Below, one piece after another: positions 1 through 7,490 of a stretch of 42,416 nt of DNA. Location of the stretch: contig CAMHAV010000005.1 in NCBI GenBank assembly GCA_946182865.1, positions 1 through 42,416 on the forward strand, written 5' to 3'. Origin of the DNA: an uncultured Clostridia bacterium. Its GTDB lineage: Bacteria; Bacillota; Clostridia; Oscillospirales; Acutalibacteraceae. A program made the translations under genes and the position numbers. The notes under the pieces were generated by a model. The model had not been told where the DNA came from. It worked only from the letters and a program-made list of their open reading frames with translations, and did no database searches. How positions within the stretch are numbered: the first letter of the stretch is position 1; each line of letters opens with the position of its first letter.

Positions 1-5
1 CAGGT

Positions 6-45
6 CAAGGGCAGCGCCCTTGTGGGGGGTGGGGCAAAGCCCCAC
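6..45. repeat. Two adjacent perfect hairpins in the upstream intergenic region
   Basis: Positions 6-12 pair with 16-22 (CAAGGGC / GCCCTTG), and 29-35 pair with 39-45 (GTGGGGC / GCCCCAC, loop AAA). No T-run follows, so neither is a convincing terminator. The remaining bases up to 232 show no gene and no strong promoter that I can recognise. The hairpins may be REP-type repeats, but no second copy is in this window. Confidence 0.4.
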
Positions 46-232
46 GAGTGAGGCGTAGCCGAACGAGCAAGACGCGCTTGGATTTGCGACGGGGTCAGGC
101 GAATACGGCAACAGCCCAATATCACGAGTTGCCTTGCTCCAAACGGAGAAAAAAGCCCCCCTTTCCCGTTGACCAAAGCCCGAATTTACGCCGTTTTTCA
201 ACTTTTACAATCGGCTAGATAAAAAAACAAAA

Positions 233-250
233 AGGAGGGCGGGACATATC
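233..250 (+). promoter_or_regulatory. Strong ribosome binding site in front of an ATC codon
   Basis: AGGAGGG at 233-239 is followed after 8 nt by ATC CTG CAA ATC AAA in the ABC-F reading frame. ABC-F proteins typically begin M-L/I-Q-x-K, so the ATC at 248 sits where the initiator ATG is expected. The nearest conventional start, GTG at 272, is 32 nt from the Shine-Dalgarno, which is too far for efficient initiation. Confidence 0.6.
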
Positions 251-1765
251 CTGCAAATCAAACATCTTACGGTGACACACCGCCGCGATCTTCGCACCCT
301 CATCGAGGATTTCTCCTTTACGCTCAGGGAGCACGACAAAGCCGCCATTATCGGAGAAGAGGGCAACGGCAAATCCACGCTGCTGCAACTCATTTACGAT
401 GCCCGTTTAGTGGAGAATTACTGCGAATATACAGGCGAAATCGTCAAGGACGGCAGTGTCGGCTATCTCCGGCAGGAGTTTCCAAAGGCACAGAGCGGCA
501 TGACCGTGTATGAAACCTTTTGCGCGTCGGAGGGCTTCTATGACCGCACTGCGGAGGAACTGACTGACACCGCGCGGCGGCTGGGACTGCCCCTTGATTT
601 CTTCTATTCTGATCAGACTGTCGGCACCCTGTCAGGCGGCGAAAAGGTCAAGCTTCAGCTGGCGGCGCTTCTCATCCGCCGCCCGTCCCTGCTGCTGCTT
701 GACGAGCCGTCCAACGATCTGGATATTCCCACGCTGCAATGGCTGGAGTCATTCATCCGGGAGACGGATGTGCCGGTGTTCTATGTCTCCCACGACGAAA
801 CCCTTCTCGAAAACACCGCCAATGTCATTATTCATCTCGAACAGGTGCGCCGCAAGACGGTGCCGGTTTACTCCGTGAACCGCTGCGGCTACCGCGAATA
901 TGTGGAGCGCCGCGCGGCATCCCGCTCCCATCAGACACAGATGGCGCGCAAGGAGCAGGCGGAGTATGAAAAGCAGCAGGAGAAATTCCGCCGCATCCAG
1001 TCCCGCGTGGAGCATGAGCAGAATGTCATCAGCCGCGCCGACCCGCACGGAGGCCAGCTTCTCAAAAAGAAAATGGCGGCGGTCAAGTCGATGGAGCGGC
1101 GGTTTGAGCGGGAACATGAAGCCATGACGCAGCTGCCGGAGACGGAGGACGAGATTTTCGTCCGCTTTTCGCCCGATATCACCTCGCAGAAGGGCAAGAC
1201 TATCCTTGACCTGCACCTTGACACGCTTGCGGTGGAGGGCAGGGAACTGGCGCAAAATATCGACCTTCATGTCAGCGGCGGGGAAAAGCTTTGCATTGTC
1301 GGTCGAAACGGCGCGGGCAAGACCACGCTGCTCCGCCATATCGCGGCGCAGCTGCTGACCCGTACCGACATCAAAGCCGCCTATATGCCGCAGAATTACG
1401 CTGACGGCATGGATTTGTCCCTCACCCCGGTGCAGTTTCTCAGCCGGACGGGGGACAAGGATGAACTGACCGCGATCCGCACCTATCTCGGCAGTATGCG
1501 CTATACCGCCGCCGAGACGGAACACCCCATTGCGGCGCTTTCGGGCGGACAGAAGGCGAAGCTCTGGTTTATCGCCATGAATCTCGACCGCTGCGACGTG
1601 CTGCTGCTCGATGAGCCGACGCGGAATTTTTCCCCGCTGTCGGGGCCGGTTATTCGCCGCGCCCTGCGGGAATACGGCGGCACGATCATCAGCGTTTCCC
1701 ATGACCGCAAGTTCATTGAGGAAGTATGCGACAGAACATTTCAATTCGTAATGCGTAATGCGTAA
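248..1765 (+). CDS. ABC-F family ATP-binding cassette protein
   Basis: This is a soluble tandem ATPase of the ABC-F class, which acts on the ribosome (translation factor or antibiotic resistance by target protection) rather than in transport. Counted from 248 it has 505 residues. The first Walker A is GEEGNGKS near residues 36-43, followed by LSGGEK and Walker B LLLLDEPSNDLD. A charged linker lies around 210-290. The second Walker A is GRNGAGKT near 351, followed by LSGGQK and LLLLDEPTRN, then SHDRKF. There are no membrane segments. In the second domain the usual NHLD after DEPT is replaced by RNFSPLSGP. The preferred start is ATC at 248, because the SD spacing and family N-terminus fit; otherwise GTG at 272. 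The last five residues (VMRNA) and the stop codon are encoded by a tandem AATGCGT repeat. Drug specificity cannot be told from sequence. Confidence 0.85.
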   Translation: MLQIKHLTVTHRRDLRTLIEDFSFTLREHDKAAIIGEEGNGKSTLLQLIYDARLVENYCEYTGEIVKDGSVGYLRQEFPKAQSGMTVYETFCASEGFYDRTAEELTDTARRLGLPLDFFYSDQTVGTLSGGEKVKLQLAALLIRRPSLLLLDEPSNDLDIPTLQWLESFIRETDVPVFYVSHDETLLENTANVIIHLEQVRRKTVPVYSVNRCGYREYVERRAASRSHQTQMARKEQAEYEKQQEKFRRIQSRVEHEQNVISRADPHGGQLLKKKMAAVKSMERRFEREHEAMTQLPETEDEIFVRFSPDITSQKGKTILDLHLDTLAVEGRELAQNIDLHVSGGEKLCIVGRNGAGKTTLLRHIAAQLLTRTDIKAAYMPQNYADGMDLSLTPVQFLSRTGDKDELTAIRTYLGSMRYTAAETEHPIAALSGGQKAKLWFIAMNLDRCDVLLLDEPTRNFSPLSGPVIRRALREYGGTIISVSHDRKFIEEVCDRTFQFVMRNA

Positions 1766-1775
1766 TGCGTAATGG
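1743..1775. repeat. Tandem AATGCGT micro-repeat at the 3' end of the ABC-F gene
   Basis: About four near-perfect 7-nt units (AATGCGT) run across the ABC-F stop codon (1763-1765). They encode the protein's last residues and continue into the intergenic space. A shorter copy of the same unit sits at the ilvE stop codon (7006-7022). Confidence 0.75.
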
Positions 1776-1803
1776 TGCGGGACAGAAACAAGCCAATTTT
1801 ATG

Positions 1804-1855
1804 CAAAAAGCCTCCTTTTTTTCGTTGTGCGAGAGAAAAAGGAGGCTGTGTTTTT
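1804..1855. terminator. Bidirectional intrinsic terminator between convergent genes
   Basis: A 12-bp perfect stem pairs 1809-1820 (AGCCTCCTTTTT) with 1836-1847. T-runs follow in both directions (1851-1855 on plus; the complement of A1805-1809 on minus). It lies exactly between the convergent ABC-F and membrane-protein genes. Confidence 0.85.
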
Positions 1856-1862
1856 CATTGTC

Positions 1863-2717
1863 TTAAATCATATTCAAAAGATACGACAGGGGATAATACA
1901 GCGCCGTCACGCCCATGTATAGTAGCGTGGGTCGCCAGATCGTGTTGGTGCGGTGATAGACCACGCTGTACGACGCGCTTTGTATCAGCGCATAGACGGC
2001 CAGCAGTAATCCTGCATTTTGAACGCCATTCCATGACATTCCCAGCATGCCGAGTGTCAGTGTAATTGTCGTAATGACGGTCAGCGGAAGCTCCAGCTTT
2101 TTGTCGGAGTTGGATACCAGCGTGACGACGATTTTGATGATCGCGGAGGGAATGACCAGATACAGCATGATATTGGTAAAAGGAACCACCGCCAGCTTGG
2201 TGATGTAATACATGATCTGTGCGAATATACTCCCCGAAACACCTGCCGAACGTCCGCCGAAGATGCGTGAAATGAGCATCAGCAGCACATCACTTCCAAA
2301 GGCGGCCAGCACGCACCATTTGACATACTTTTGCCACACCTCTTTTGGTCGTCCCACAGAAGAAAAGTTAATGTCAAGCGCGAAGCCGAAAAGTATACAG
2401 ATAACCAGCACAAAAAGCAGACGGATGGCACAGTGCAGCAGTTCCGTCATAAATCCGCTGCTGTCGTCTATCATCCACAGGTAGGGCAGCGCGTAAGCAT
2501 TCATAAAGGAGGTCAGTCGGTTGAGGTAAAAAAGTCCGACAATCACTACAGCGGCGGTGAGAAGCGAGGCCAGCAGCACCAGAAGATTGTTGATGAGCTT
2601 GCCGGACTGGGATTGTTCGGGAAAGACCGAATTGATGCGTTCTTCCTCGCGCAGGGCGCGGATTTCCTCGGTGTTCATGGCCTGTTTTTCTTTTTGCTTT
2701 TTGTCTCGCTTTGACAT
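1863..2717 (-). CDS. Multispanning membrane protein of unknown function
   Basis: The 284-residue protein starts with a highly charged cytoplasmic stretch (about residues 1-38, Lys/Glu/Arg-rich). Roughly six to seven hydrophobic segments follow, the first near 41-66. I recognise no family, catalytic motif or transport signature. The ATG at 2717 is preceded by AAAGGATTGAGGAT on the minus strand. It lies 74 bp downstream of the MutS-like gene on the same strand, with only a 12-nt perfect palindrome (2750-2761) between them, so the two may be cotranscribed. The shared bidirectional terminator at 1804-1855 would end this transcript. Confidence 0.75.
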   Translation of the reverse strand: MSKRDKKQKEKQAMNTEEIRALREEERINSVFPEQSQSGKLINNLLVLLASLLTAAVVIVGLFYLNRLTSFMNAYALPYLWMIDDSSGFMTELLHCAIRLLFVLVICILFGFALDINFSSVGRPKEVWQKYVKWCVLAAFGSDVLLMLISRIFGGRSAGVSGSIFAQIMYYITKLAVVPFTNIMLYLVIPSAIIKIVVTLVSNSDKKLELPLTVITTITLTLGMLGMSWNGVQNAGLLLAVYALIQSASYSVVYHRTNTIWRPTLLYMGVTALYYPLSYLLNMI

Positions 2718-2791
2718 GATATCCTCAATCCTTTCGTAAGTGGTTTACATTCCCGCGGGAACCCCGGAATAGGTCTGTCAACCCCCATCGT

Positions 2792-4504
2792 TCAGTGCGT
2801 TTTTCTCTCGTCGATGGTCGCTTTGATCTGCCCGTAGGTCACGCCGTATTTCTTGGCGATGTCGCGGGCATAGCTTTGACCGCAGGGCGGCGCCAGCGAC
2901 ACCTTATAGGAGCGCTGTCCGTTGTCAATGCCCGTAATCAGACTGGCTACGGCGCTGTCGGTCGGTTCGGACTGGTTGAGTTCGTCGAGATGCATCGCCA
3001 GATCGTGCATATGGGTATTGAAAATGGTGCGCGCGCCGAGATAATGCAGCGCCTTGACCACGTCCTTGGCGATATACAGACCTTCTTCAAAATTGGTGGT
3101 GGCGAGGGATTCGTTAAAGAGCAGCAGACTTCTGTCTGTCGCCTCGGAGAAAATTTCGCTCATGCGCTTGGATTCTTCCCCCAGTCGTCCGAGGTCAACC
3201 GTGCGGTTTTCATCGGCGGGGAAATGGGTGTAAATGCAGTCGGCGGGAGAGAGCATACACCGCTTGGCGGGGACATACAGCCCATGCTGCGCCATGAGGA
3301 AGATGAGTCCCACTGCCTGGGTAAAGGTGGTCTTGCCGCCGCGGTTGGGACCGGTCATGATATAAATACGGCGTTCGGCGCGGAAATCCACCGTGTTGAG
3401 TACGATGTCGAGCGGCTCGCCGTCCGCCTTTTTGAGTCCGAGTTTGAGGTTGTACAAGCCTTCCGCGTAGAATTCGCGGCGGCTTTCGGGCAGGATTTCC
3501 GGCTTGCACATCGGAACGCCCGCCTCCGTCAGCTTTTCGATCAGTTCCGCCCAGCGCAGATAAAAGGTCAGTTCGGGAATGAGCGAGATGAGCGAATAGC
3601 CGCTCACGTCCACATATTTCGCCAGCACATCGTTGAGCTTGCGCACCACGGGCTTGAGCATATCGGTGATGACTCCGTTGAGGTTGTTCATCAGGGGATT
3701 GCTCTCGCCGTCGCCGGAGGTGTAAACCCGCGCCAGTCCCGTAAACGCGCCGTTCGCACCGGGAATCTGCTTCAGGGTTGCCACGCCGACCGCGCTGCCA
3801 TCCTTGGGTGTGTGGAATTTCATGGAAGCGTTTTCGGAGCCGTCGTGCAGTCCCTCTTTGGCGGAAGCGAATTCGTAGAAATTCGAGAGAACGCCCGCGC
3901 GGGAATAAGGCTTGTTGTTGATGGAGACAACGCCTACTTCCGTAGGCGCGAGCGTGCGGTCGAGATTCACGCCGAGAGTGACGCTTCGGATCTTGGCGGT
4001 GTCGCCCGCAACGCGTTTGATGTCCTCTTTCAGTGCCGGAAAGCCGCTTTCGGAATGAATGCCCCGCACCAGCGCCAGCAGCGACTGCAATCCCTCCGAG
4101 TGGATTTCCTGCCCTTCGAGGGTGGTTTTGATGCCGGTCACACAGTCGATGTAGGAATCGAGTTCGTTGAGGCGGTTGATGATCTGCCAGATGCTGGCGG
4201 CTTCGCTATCACGCGCGTGCTTGTGCAGACTTTTGAGAAATTCAAGCTGTTCCAGAAGCTCCGTGATATTCTGACGGAGCGCCGGATGGCGCAGGATATC
4301 GTCGAACACATCCACGCGGTACTTCACAACACGCGCACTGGACGGCATCTGCCTGAGCATGGTGAAAATGACATTGCGGTCATATTCCTTCTTGGAAAGC
4401 CGCGAACAGAAAAGCTCCAGCGACAGGTCATTGCAGCTTTCATCGCTAAGCTCCTTATACTCTCTCGGGCAGTCCGAAGGCCACATCAAACTGAAATCCG
4501 CCAT
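2792..4504 (-). CDS. MutS-family ATPase (MutS-like protein without mismatch-binding domain)
   Basis: The 570-residue protein has only the core lever/clamp-like helical region and the C-terminal MutS ATPase domain. It is far shorter than MutS1 (about 850) and lacks the N-terminal Phe-x-Glu mismatch-reading domain. Walker A is GPNRGGKT at residues 385-392. The Walker B-like segment is SLLLFNES at 459-466, with Asn464 where MutS usually has Asp, followed by Glu465. A conserved NTHMHDLA block follows. I moved the start from an upstream in-frame codon at 4531 to ATG 4504, because AAAGGAG lies 8 nt before it. There is no C-terminal Smr nuclease domain as in MutS2. The role is unknown: these stand-alone proteins are annotated as mismatch-repair-like, but a direct repair function is unproven. 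Confidence 0.8.
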   Translation of the reverse strand: MADFSLMWPSDCPREYKELSDESCNDLSLELFCSRLSKKEYDRNVIFTMLRQMPSSARVVKYRVDVFDDILRHPALRQNITELLEQLEFLKSLHKHARDSEAASIWQIINRLNELDSYIDCVTGIKTTLEGQEIHSEGLQSLLALVRGIHSESGFPALKEDIKRVAGDTAKIRSVTLGVNLDRTLAPTEVGVVSINNKPYSRAGVLSNFYEFASAKEGLHDGSENASMKFHTPKDGSAVGVATLKQIPGANGAFTGLARVYTSGDGESNPLMNNLNGVITDMLKPVVRKLNDVLAKYVDVSGYSLISLIPELTFYLRWAELIEKLTEAGVPMCKPEILPESRREFYAEGLYNLKLGLKKADGEPLDIVLNTVDFRAERRIYIMTGPNRGGKTTFTQAVGLIFLMAQHGLYVPAKRCMLSPADCIYTHFPADENRTVDLGRLGEESKRMSEIFSEATDRSLLLFNESLATTNFEEGLYIAKDVVKALHYLGARTIFNTHMHDLAMHLDELNQSEPTDSAVASLITGIDNGQRSYKVSLAPPCGQSYARDIAKKYGVTYGQIKATIDERKTH

Positions 4505-4555
4505 TTTTTTATCTCCTTTCGCTATTGACAATGGGAGCCAAATGTTTGATAATAA

Positions 4556-4787
4556 AAGTTGAGCGCTCCTTGCAGTCGCTGAGTTGAGCGCTCCCTGCAG
4601 TCGCTGAGTTGAGCGCTCCTTGCAGTCGCTGAGTTGAGCGCTCCTTGCAGTCGCTGAGTTAGTAGTTGTATAGTTAATAGTTGAGCAGTGTAACTATGCA
4701 ACTATTAACTATACAACTCAGCGAAGCGCTCAACTCAGCGAAGCGCTCAACTCAGCGAAGCGCCCAACTCAGCGAAGCGCTCAACTC
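4556..4787. repeat. Compound palindrome built from tandem repeats
   Basis: The left arm is four tandem 25-nt units (4561-4660, about 1 mismatch). The centre is a perfect 20-bp inverted repeat (4664-4683 with 4699-4718, 15-nt loop). The right arm is four tandem 17-nt units of CAGCGAAGCGCTCAACT (about 4717-4786). Outer ends GTTGAGCGCT (4558-4567) and AGCGCTCAAC (4776-4785) are complementary. The right unit equals the complement of the left unit with about 8 nt deleted. It fills the space between the divergent MutS-like and folB genes. No coding capacity or transposase is present, so it is a MITE- or REP-like element. Confidence 0.85.
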
Positions 4788-4853
4788 TATTATACAAATG
4801 ATTAAAATAATTGTCAACAATGCGTATGTGAGAAATAAAGGAGTGGATGAAAA

Positions 4854-5228
4854 ATGCAGGACTGTATTTCGGTCAAACATTTAAAAGTGTATGCCTATCA
4901 CGGGGTACTGCCGGAGGAAAACCGCAAGGGACAGTATTTCTATCTGGACATCCGTATATACGGTGATTTCATGCTGGCTTGCTATTCGGACGATGTGGCG
5001 CATACGGTCAATTATGACGAGGTGTGCAACTGCGCCTACCGGGTGATGACGGAGAACACCTACCACCTCATCGAGCGCGCGGCGCAGGCGGTGTGCAACG
5101 CGATCCTGATCGAATTTCCGCAGGCGGCGGAGGTGGAAGTCACGGTTTACAAGCCGAGCGCGCCCGTTAAATTCGACATCCAATATGCTGCCGTTACCAT
5201 TCGCAGAGGAAGGGAGGGCGGCATATGA
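4854..5228 (+). CDS. folB: Dihydroneopterin aldolase
   Basis: FolB cleaves 7,8-dihydroneopterin to 6-hydroxymethyl-7,8-dihydropterin and glycolaldehyde in tetrahydrofolate synthesis. The 124-residue length is typical. The family's Glu22 (in PEENRKGQ) and Lys100 (in VYKPSAP), the usual catalytic residues, are both in place, as is the N-terminal AYHGVLPEE block. ATG 4854 has AAAGGAG 10 nt upstream. The stop overlaps the folK start (ATGA), so the two consecutive pathway enzymes are translationally coupled. Confidence 0.95.
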   Translation: MQDCISVKHLKVYAYHGVLPEENRKGQYFYLDIRIYGDFMLACYSDDVAHTVNYDEVCNCAYRVMTENTYHLIERAAQAVCNAILIEFPQAAEVEVTVYKPSAPVKFDIQYAAVTIRRGREGGI

Positions 5229-5707
5229 AGGCCATTCTCGGACTCGGCGGCAATATAGGCGATTCCCGGCAAAATCTCCGCCTTGCCCTCGATGCGCTCG
5301 ACGCGCTCTGCGGTACAAAACTGTTGCGCACATCGGACTTTTATCTGACAGAAGCGGTGGAGGTTACAGAGCCGCAGCCGCCTTATCTCAATTGCGTGGC
5401 GGAGATCGAAACGTCGCTTTCTCCCAATGCCCTGTTAGGTGCGTGTCTGGGTATCGAATCGGTACTGGGGCGGGTGCGCGTGGGGTACAAATCCCCCCGC
5501 ACGGTGGATATCGACCTGCTGCTTTATGAAGGGGTCACGATGGAGAGCGACGAACTGACGCTGCCGCATCCGCGACTGCGGCAACGCGCCTTTGTGCTGG
5601 TGCCGCTGCACGAGCTGTTCCCCGACGGCACGGCGCTGGGACTGACCTTTGCCCCGTCTCTCGCGGAGGCGTCCGACCAGAAGATCGAACGGTACGAACC
5701 GCGATAA
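5225..5707 (+). CDS. folK: 2-amino-4-hydroxy-6-hydroxymethyldihydropteridine pyrophosphokinase
   Basis: HPPK transfers pyrophosphate from ATP to 6-hydroxymethyl-7,8-dihydropterin, the step after FolB. The 160-residue protein has the usual length. It opens with the LGLGGNIGDSRQNL block and contains PRTVDIDLLLYEG and LPHPRLRQRAFVLVPL, the HPPK signature with metal-binding Asp residues. Its ATG overlaps the folB stop by 4 nt. No folP or folE is nearby, so the rest of the pathway must be encoded elsewhere. Confidence 0.95.
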   Translation: MKAILGLGGNIGDSRQNLRLALDALDALCGTKLLRTSDFYLTEAVEVTEPQPPYLNCVAEIETSLSPNALLGACLGIESVLGRVRVGYKSPRTVDIDLLLYEGVTMESDELTLPHPRLRQRAFVLVPLHELFPDGTALGLTFAPSLAEASDQKIERYEPR

Positions 5708-5767
5708 ATAGTGAGGAGTGGGAAGTTATGCACTATTTCACTTCACATTTCACACTTCACACTTCAC
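5708..5767. repeat. CACTTCACA-type repeat right after the folK stop
   Basis: Starting immediately after the folK stop codon, a G/A-rich arm (AGTGAGGAGTGGGAAGT) is followed by TTCACTTCACATTTCACACT and another CTTCAC unit, forming an imperfect inverted repeat with internal direct repeats. Its design resembles the other 3'-end repeats in the window. Confidence 0.55.
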
Positions 5768-5821
5768 GTTGGTATCAACGTATCGTTGCCACATCATGCA
5801 GGAATAATTTATACAAAAAAC

Positions 5822-5850
5822 TTGCAAATCAGGCGTGAGAGTGCTATAAT
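5822..5850 (+). promoter_or_regulatory. Sigma-A promoter of ilvE
   Basis: TTGCAA (5822-5827), a 17-nt spacer and TATAAT (5845-5850). The leader to the ATG is about 80 nt. It contains a small hairpin (ACAGC 5860-5864 with GCTGT 5871-5875) followed by six T (5879-5884), which could be a weak attenuator. I see no T-box or BCAA leader peptide. Confidence 0.8.
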
Positions 5851-5938
5851 TTAGTTTAAACAGCATAGAAGCTGTCAATTTTTTGTTTATTTGAAAATCA
5901 AAATCATTGAGATTGATACTAAGAGGAGTGTTTACCTT

Positions 5939-7006
5939 ATGGAAGAAATCAAGGTTCAGTTGACCACGACCCCCAAGCAGAAGCCCACCGATGAAACCAA
6001 GCTCGGTTTCGGCAAAATCTTCACCGATCATATGTTTGTCATGGATTACACCGACGGACACTGGCATGATCCCCGCATCGTCCCCTACGGTCCGCTCGAT
6101 CTCACCCCCGCCTGTATGTGCCTGCACTACAGTCAGGAAGTTTTCGAGGGCATGAAGGCCTATCGCGGCGTGGACGGCAAGATCAGACTGTTCCGTCCCG
6201 ACCAGAACTTTGCCCGTCTCAACAGCTCCAACGACCGTCTGAGCATCCCGCTGATCGACGAAGAACTGGCAGAGAAGGCACTCGAAATGCTGGTTGACAT
6301 CGACAGCGACTGGGTTCCCCACACCGACGGCGCTTCCCTCTACATCCGTCCCTTCATCATCGGCACCGAGGACGCGCTGGGCGCGCACACCTCCACCGAG
6401 TATAAGTTCATCATCATCATGAGTCCCTCCGGCTCCTATTATGCCGGCGGTCTGGCTCCCGTTAAGATTTATGTGGAGACCAAATATGTCCGTGCGGTCA
6501 TCGGCGGCACAGGCTATGCCAAGACAGGCGGCAACTATGCGGCTTCCCTGAAGGCGCAGGATGTCGCGGCGGAGCAGGGGTACAGCCAGGTTCTGTGGCT
6601 CGACGGCGTAGAGCGCAAGTACATCGAGGAAGTCGGCGCCATGAACGTGTTCTTTGTGCTGGGCGATGAAATCGTCACCCCTATGCTGCGCGGCTCCATT
6701 CTCCCCGGCATCACCAGAAAGTCGGTCATCGAAGTGCTCAAGCACATGGGCTACAAGGTGTCCGAGCGCCTGATTACTGTGGAAGAACTCATTGAGGCCA
6801 ACAAGAAGGGCGAGTTCAAGGAAATGTTCGGCACAGGTACCGCCGCGGTCATCTCCCCGGTTGGTGAACTCAAGTGCGGCGACACCATCATCCCGATCAA
6901 CAACGGCGAAATCGGTGAAATCTCCCAGATGCTTTACGACAAGATCACCGGTATGCAGTTCGGCAAGCTCCCCGATGAGTTCGGCTGGACGGTCGTAGTC
7001 AAATAA
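5939..7006 (+). CDS. ilvE: Branched-chain amino acid aminotransferase
   Basis: This class IV PLP aminotransferase interconverts Leu/Ile/Val and their 2-oxo acids with 2-oxoglutarate/glutamate. The 355-residue form starts at ATG 5939, with AAGAGGAG 10 nt upstream; the longer open frame from TTG 5891 lacks an SD. The length and sequence match the longer eukaryotic/Gram-positive BCAT type (about 355 aa) rather than the 309-aa enterobacterial type. Lys195 in AKTGGNYAASL is the expected Schiff-base lysine. QVLWLDG and the GTGTAAVISPVG phosphate-binding loop are present. It is monocistronic, with its own promoter and a strong terminator at 7101-7147. Confidence 0.95.
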   Translation: MEEIKVQLTTTPKQKPTDETKLGFGKIFTDHMFVMDYTDGHWHDPRIVPYGPLDLTPACMCLHYSQEVFEGMKAYRGVDGKIRLFRPDQNFARLNSSNDRLSIPLIDEELAEKALEMLVDIDSDWVPHTDGASLYIRPFIIGTEDALGAHTSTEYKFIIIMSPSGSYYAGGLAPVKIYVETKYVRAVIGGTGYAKTGGNYAASLKAQDVAAEQGYSQVLWLDGVERKYIEEVGAMNVFFVLGDEIVTPMLRGSILPGITRKSVIEVLKHMGYKVSERLITVEELIEANKKGEFKEMFGTGTAAVISPVGELKCGDTIIPINNGEIGEISQMLYDKITGMQFGKLPDEFGWTVVVK

Positions 7007-7022
7007 ATGCGTAATGCGCAAT
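7005..7022. repeat. Short AATGCGT repeat at the ilvE stop
   Basis: AAATGCGTAATGCGCAATGG begins within the ilvE stop codon. It is the same 7-nt unit as at 1743-1775, with about two copies. Confidence 0.6.
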
Positions 7023-7100
7023 GGTTCTTGATTCGGCGTGCGCTTTGTCCCGTTCTGCGTCTCTCCCTCCGAATCTGATTTGACTGACAATTCAAAATGC

Positions 7101-7147
7101 AATCCGCGATACGGCTTTTTGCAAAGGCTGTATCGCGGATTTTTTTC
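7101..7147 (+). terminator. Intrinsic terminator of ilvE
   Basis: The 12-bp stem AATCCGCGATAC (7101-7112) pairs with 7130-7141, extended by GGC/GCT with one G-U pair, and is followed by a T-rich tail from 7141. Confidence 0.9.
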
Positions 7148-7190
7148 TTTAAACATTCTGTTAAGATTGATGAAATTCGATATATTTTTA

Positions 7191-7219
7191 TTGACATTCG
7201 GATATATGTATGGTATCAT
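7191..7219 (+). promoter_or_regulatory. Sigma-A promoter of the three-gene membrane-protein operon
   Basis: TTGACA (7191-7196), a 17-nt spacer and TATCAT (7214-7219), 49 nt before the first start codon. Confidence 0.85.
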
Positions 7220-7267
7220 TCGTTATATCGGATGACTTTTAGGCGATTGTGAAACGGAGGTATGACG

Positions 7268-7483
7268 GTGAAAAAGGTGGCTGTTGGAATCCTATACAGT
7301 GTTCTGAGTGTATTCTGGCTGTATGTTTCTCTCGTGTTTACATCGGCGTGGTGGCTTGATAAGCCGGGGACATATGATTGCGAAGAGGATGCAATGTTTA
7401 TTCCGATAGGATTCCTGATGTTTGGCTTTTGGATTATCAGCCTTGTCGTTTTGGTGTTTTGGTTAAAAAAGAAAAAGGAGTGA
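7268..7483 (+). CDS. Small two-TM membrane protein
   Basis: This is a 71-residue protein starting at GTG 7268, chosen because GGAGG (7256-7260) lies 7 nt upstream; an ATG at 7262 is only 1 nt from the SD. Two hydrophobic helices (about residues 4-25 and 44-65) are separated by an acidic loop containing GTYDCEEDA, and the C-terminus is KKKKE. I recognise no family. It is the first gene of a compact operon and ends 7 nt before the next start. Confidence 0.75.
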   Translation: MKKVAVGILYSVLSVFWLYVSLVFTSAWWLDKPGTYDCEEDAMFIPIGFLMFGFWIISLVVLVFWLKKKKE

Positions 7484-7490
7484 GTAAAAC

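Noticed and set aside
1772-2065. Plus-strand open frame downstream of ABC-F
   Set aside because: It overlaps the terminator and the convergent membrane-protein gene, and has no SD.
2795-4528. 577-codon open frame antisense to the MutS-like gene
   Set aside because: It mirrors a gene with clear ATPase motifs. Its translation has no recognisable domain and arises from high GC at third codon positions.
4561-4786. CRISPR array at the tandem repeats
   Set aside because: Repeat units abut directly with no unique spacers, the two arms are inverted, and no cas gene is near.
4681-4884. Small repeat-containing open frame across the palindrome into folB
   Set aside because: Its periodic peptide simply reflects the 17-nt repeat units, and there is no SD.
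5851-5938. T-box leader of ilvE
   Set aside because: The leader is too short and lacks the conserved T-box sequence. Only a weak hairpin with a T-run is present.
5750-7219. 489-codon antisense frame opposite ilvE
   Set aside because: The sense frame is an unambiguous BCAT with promoter and terminator.
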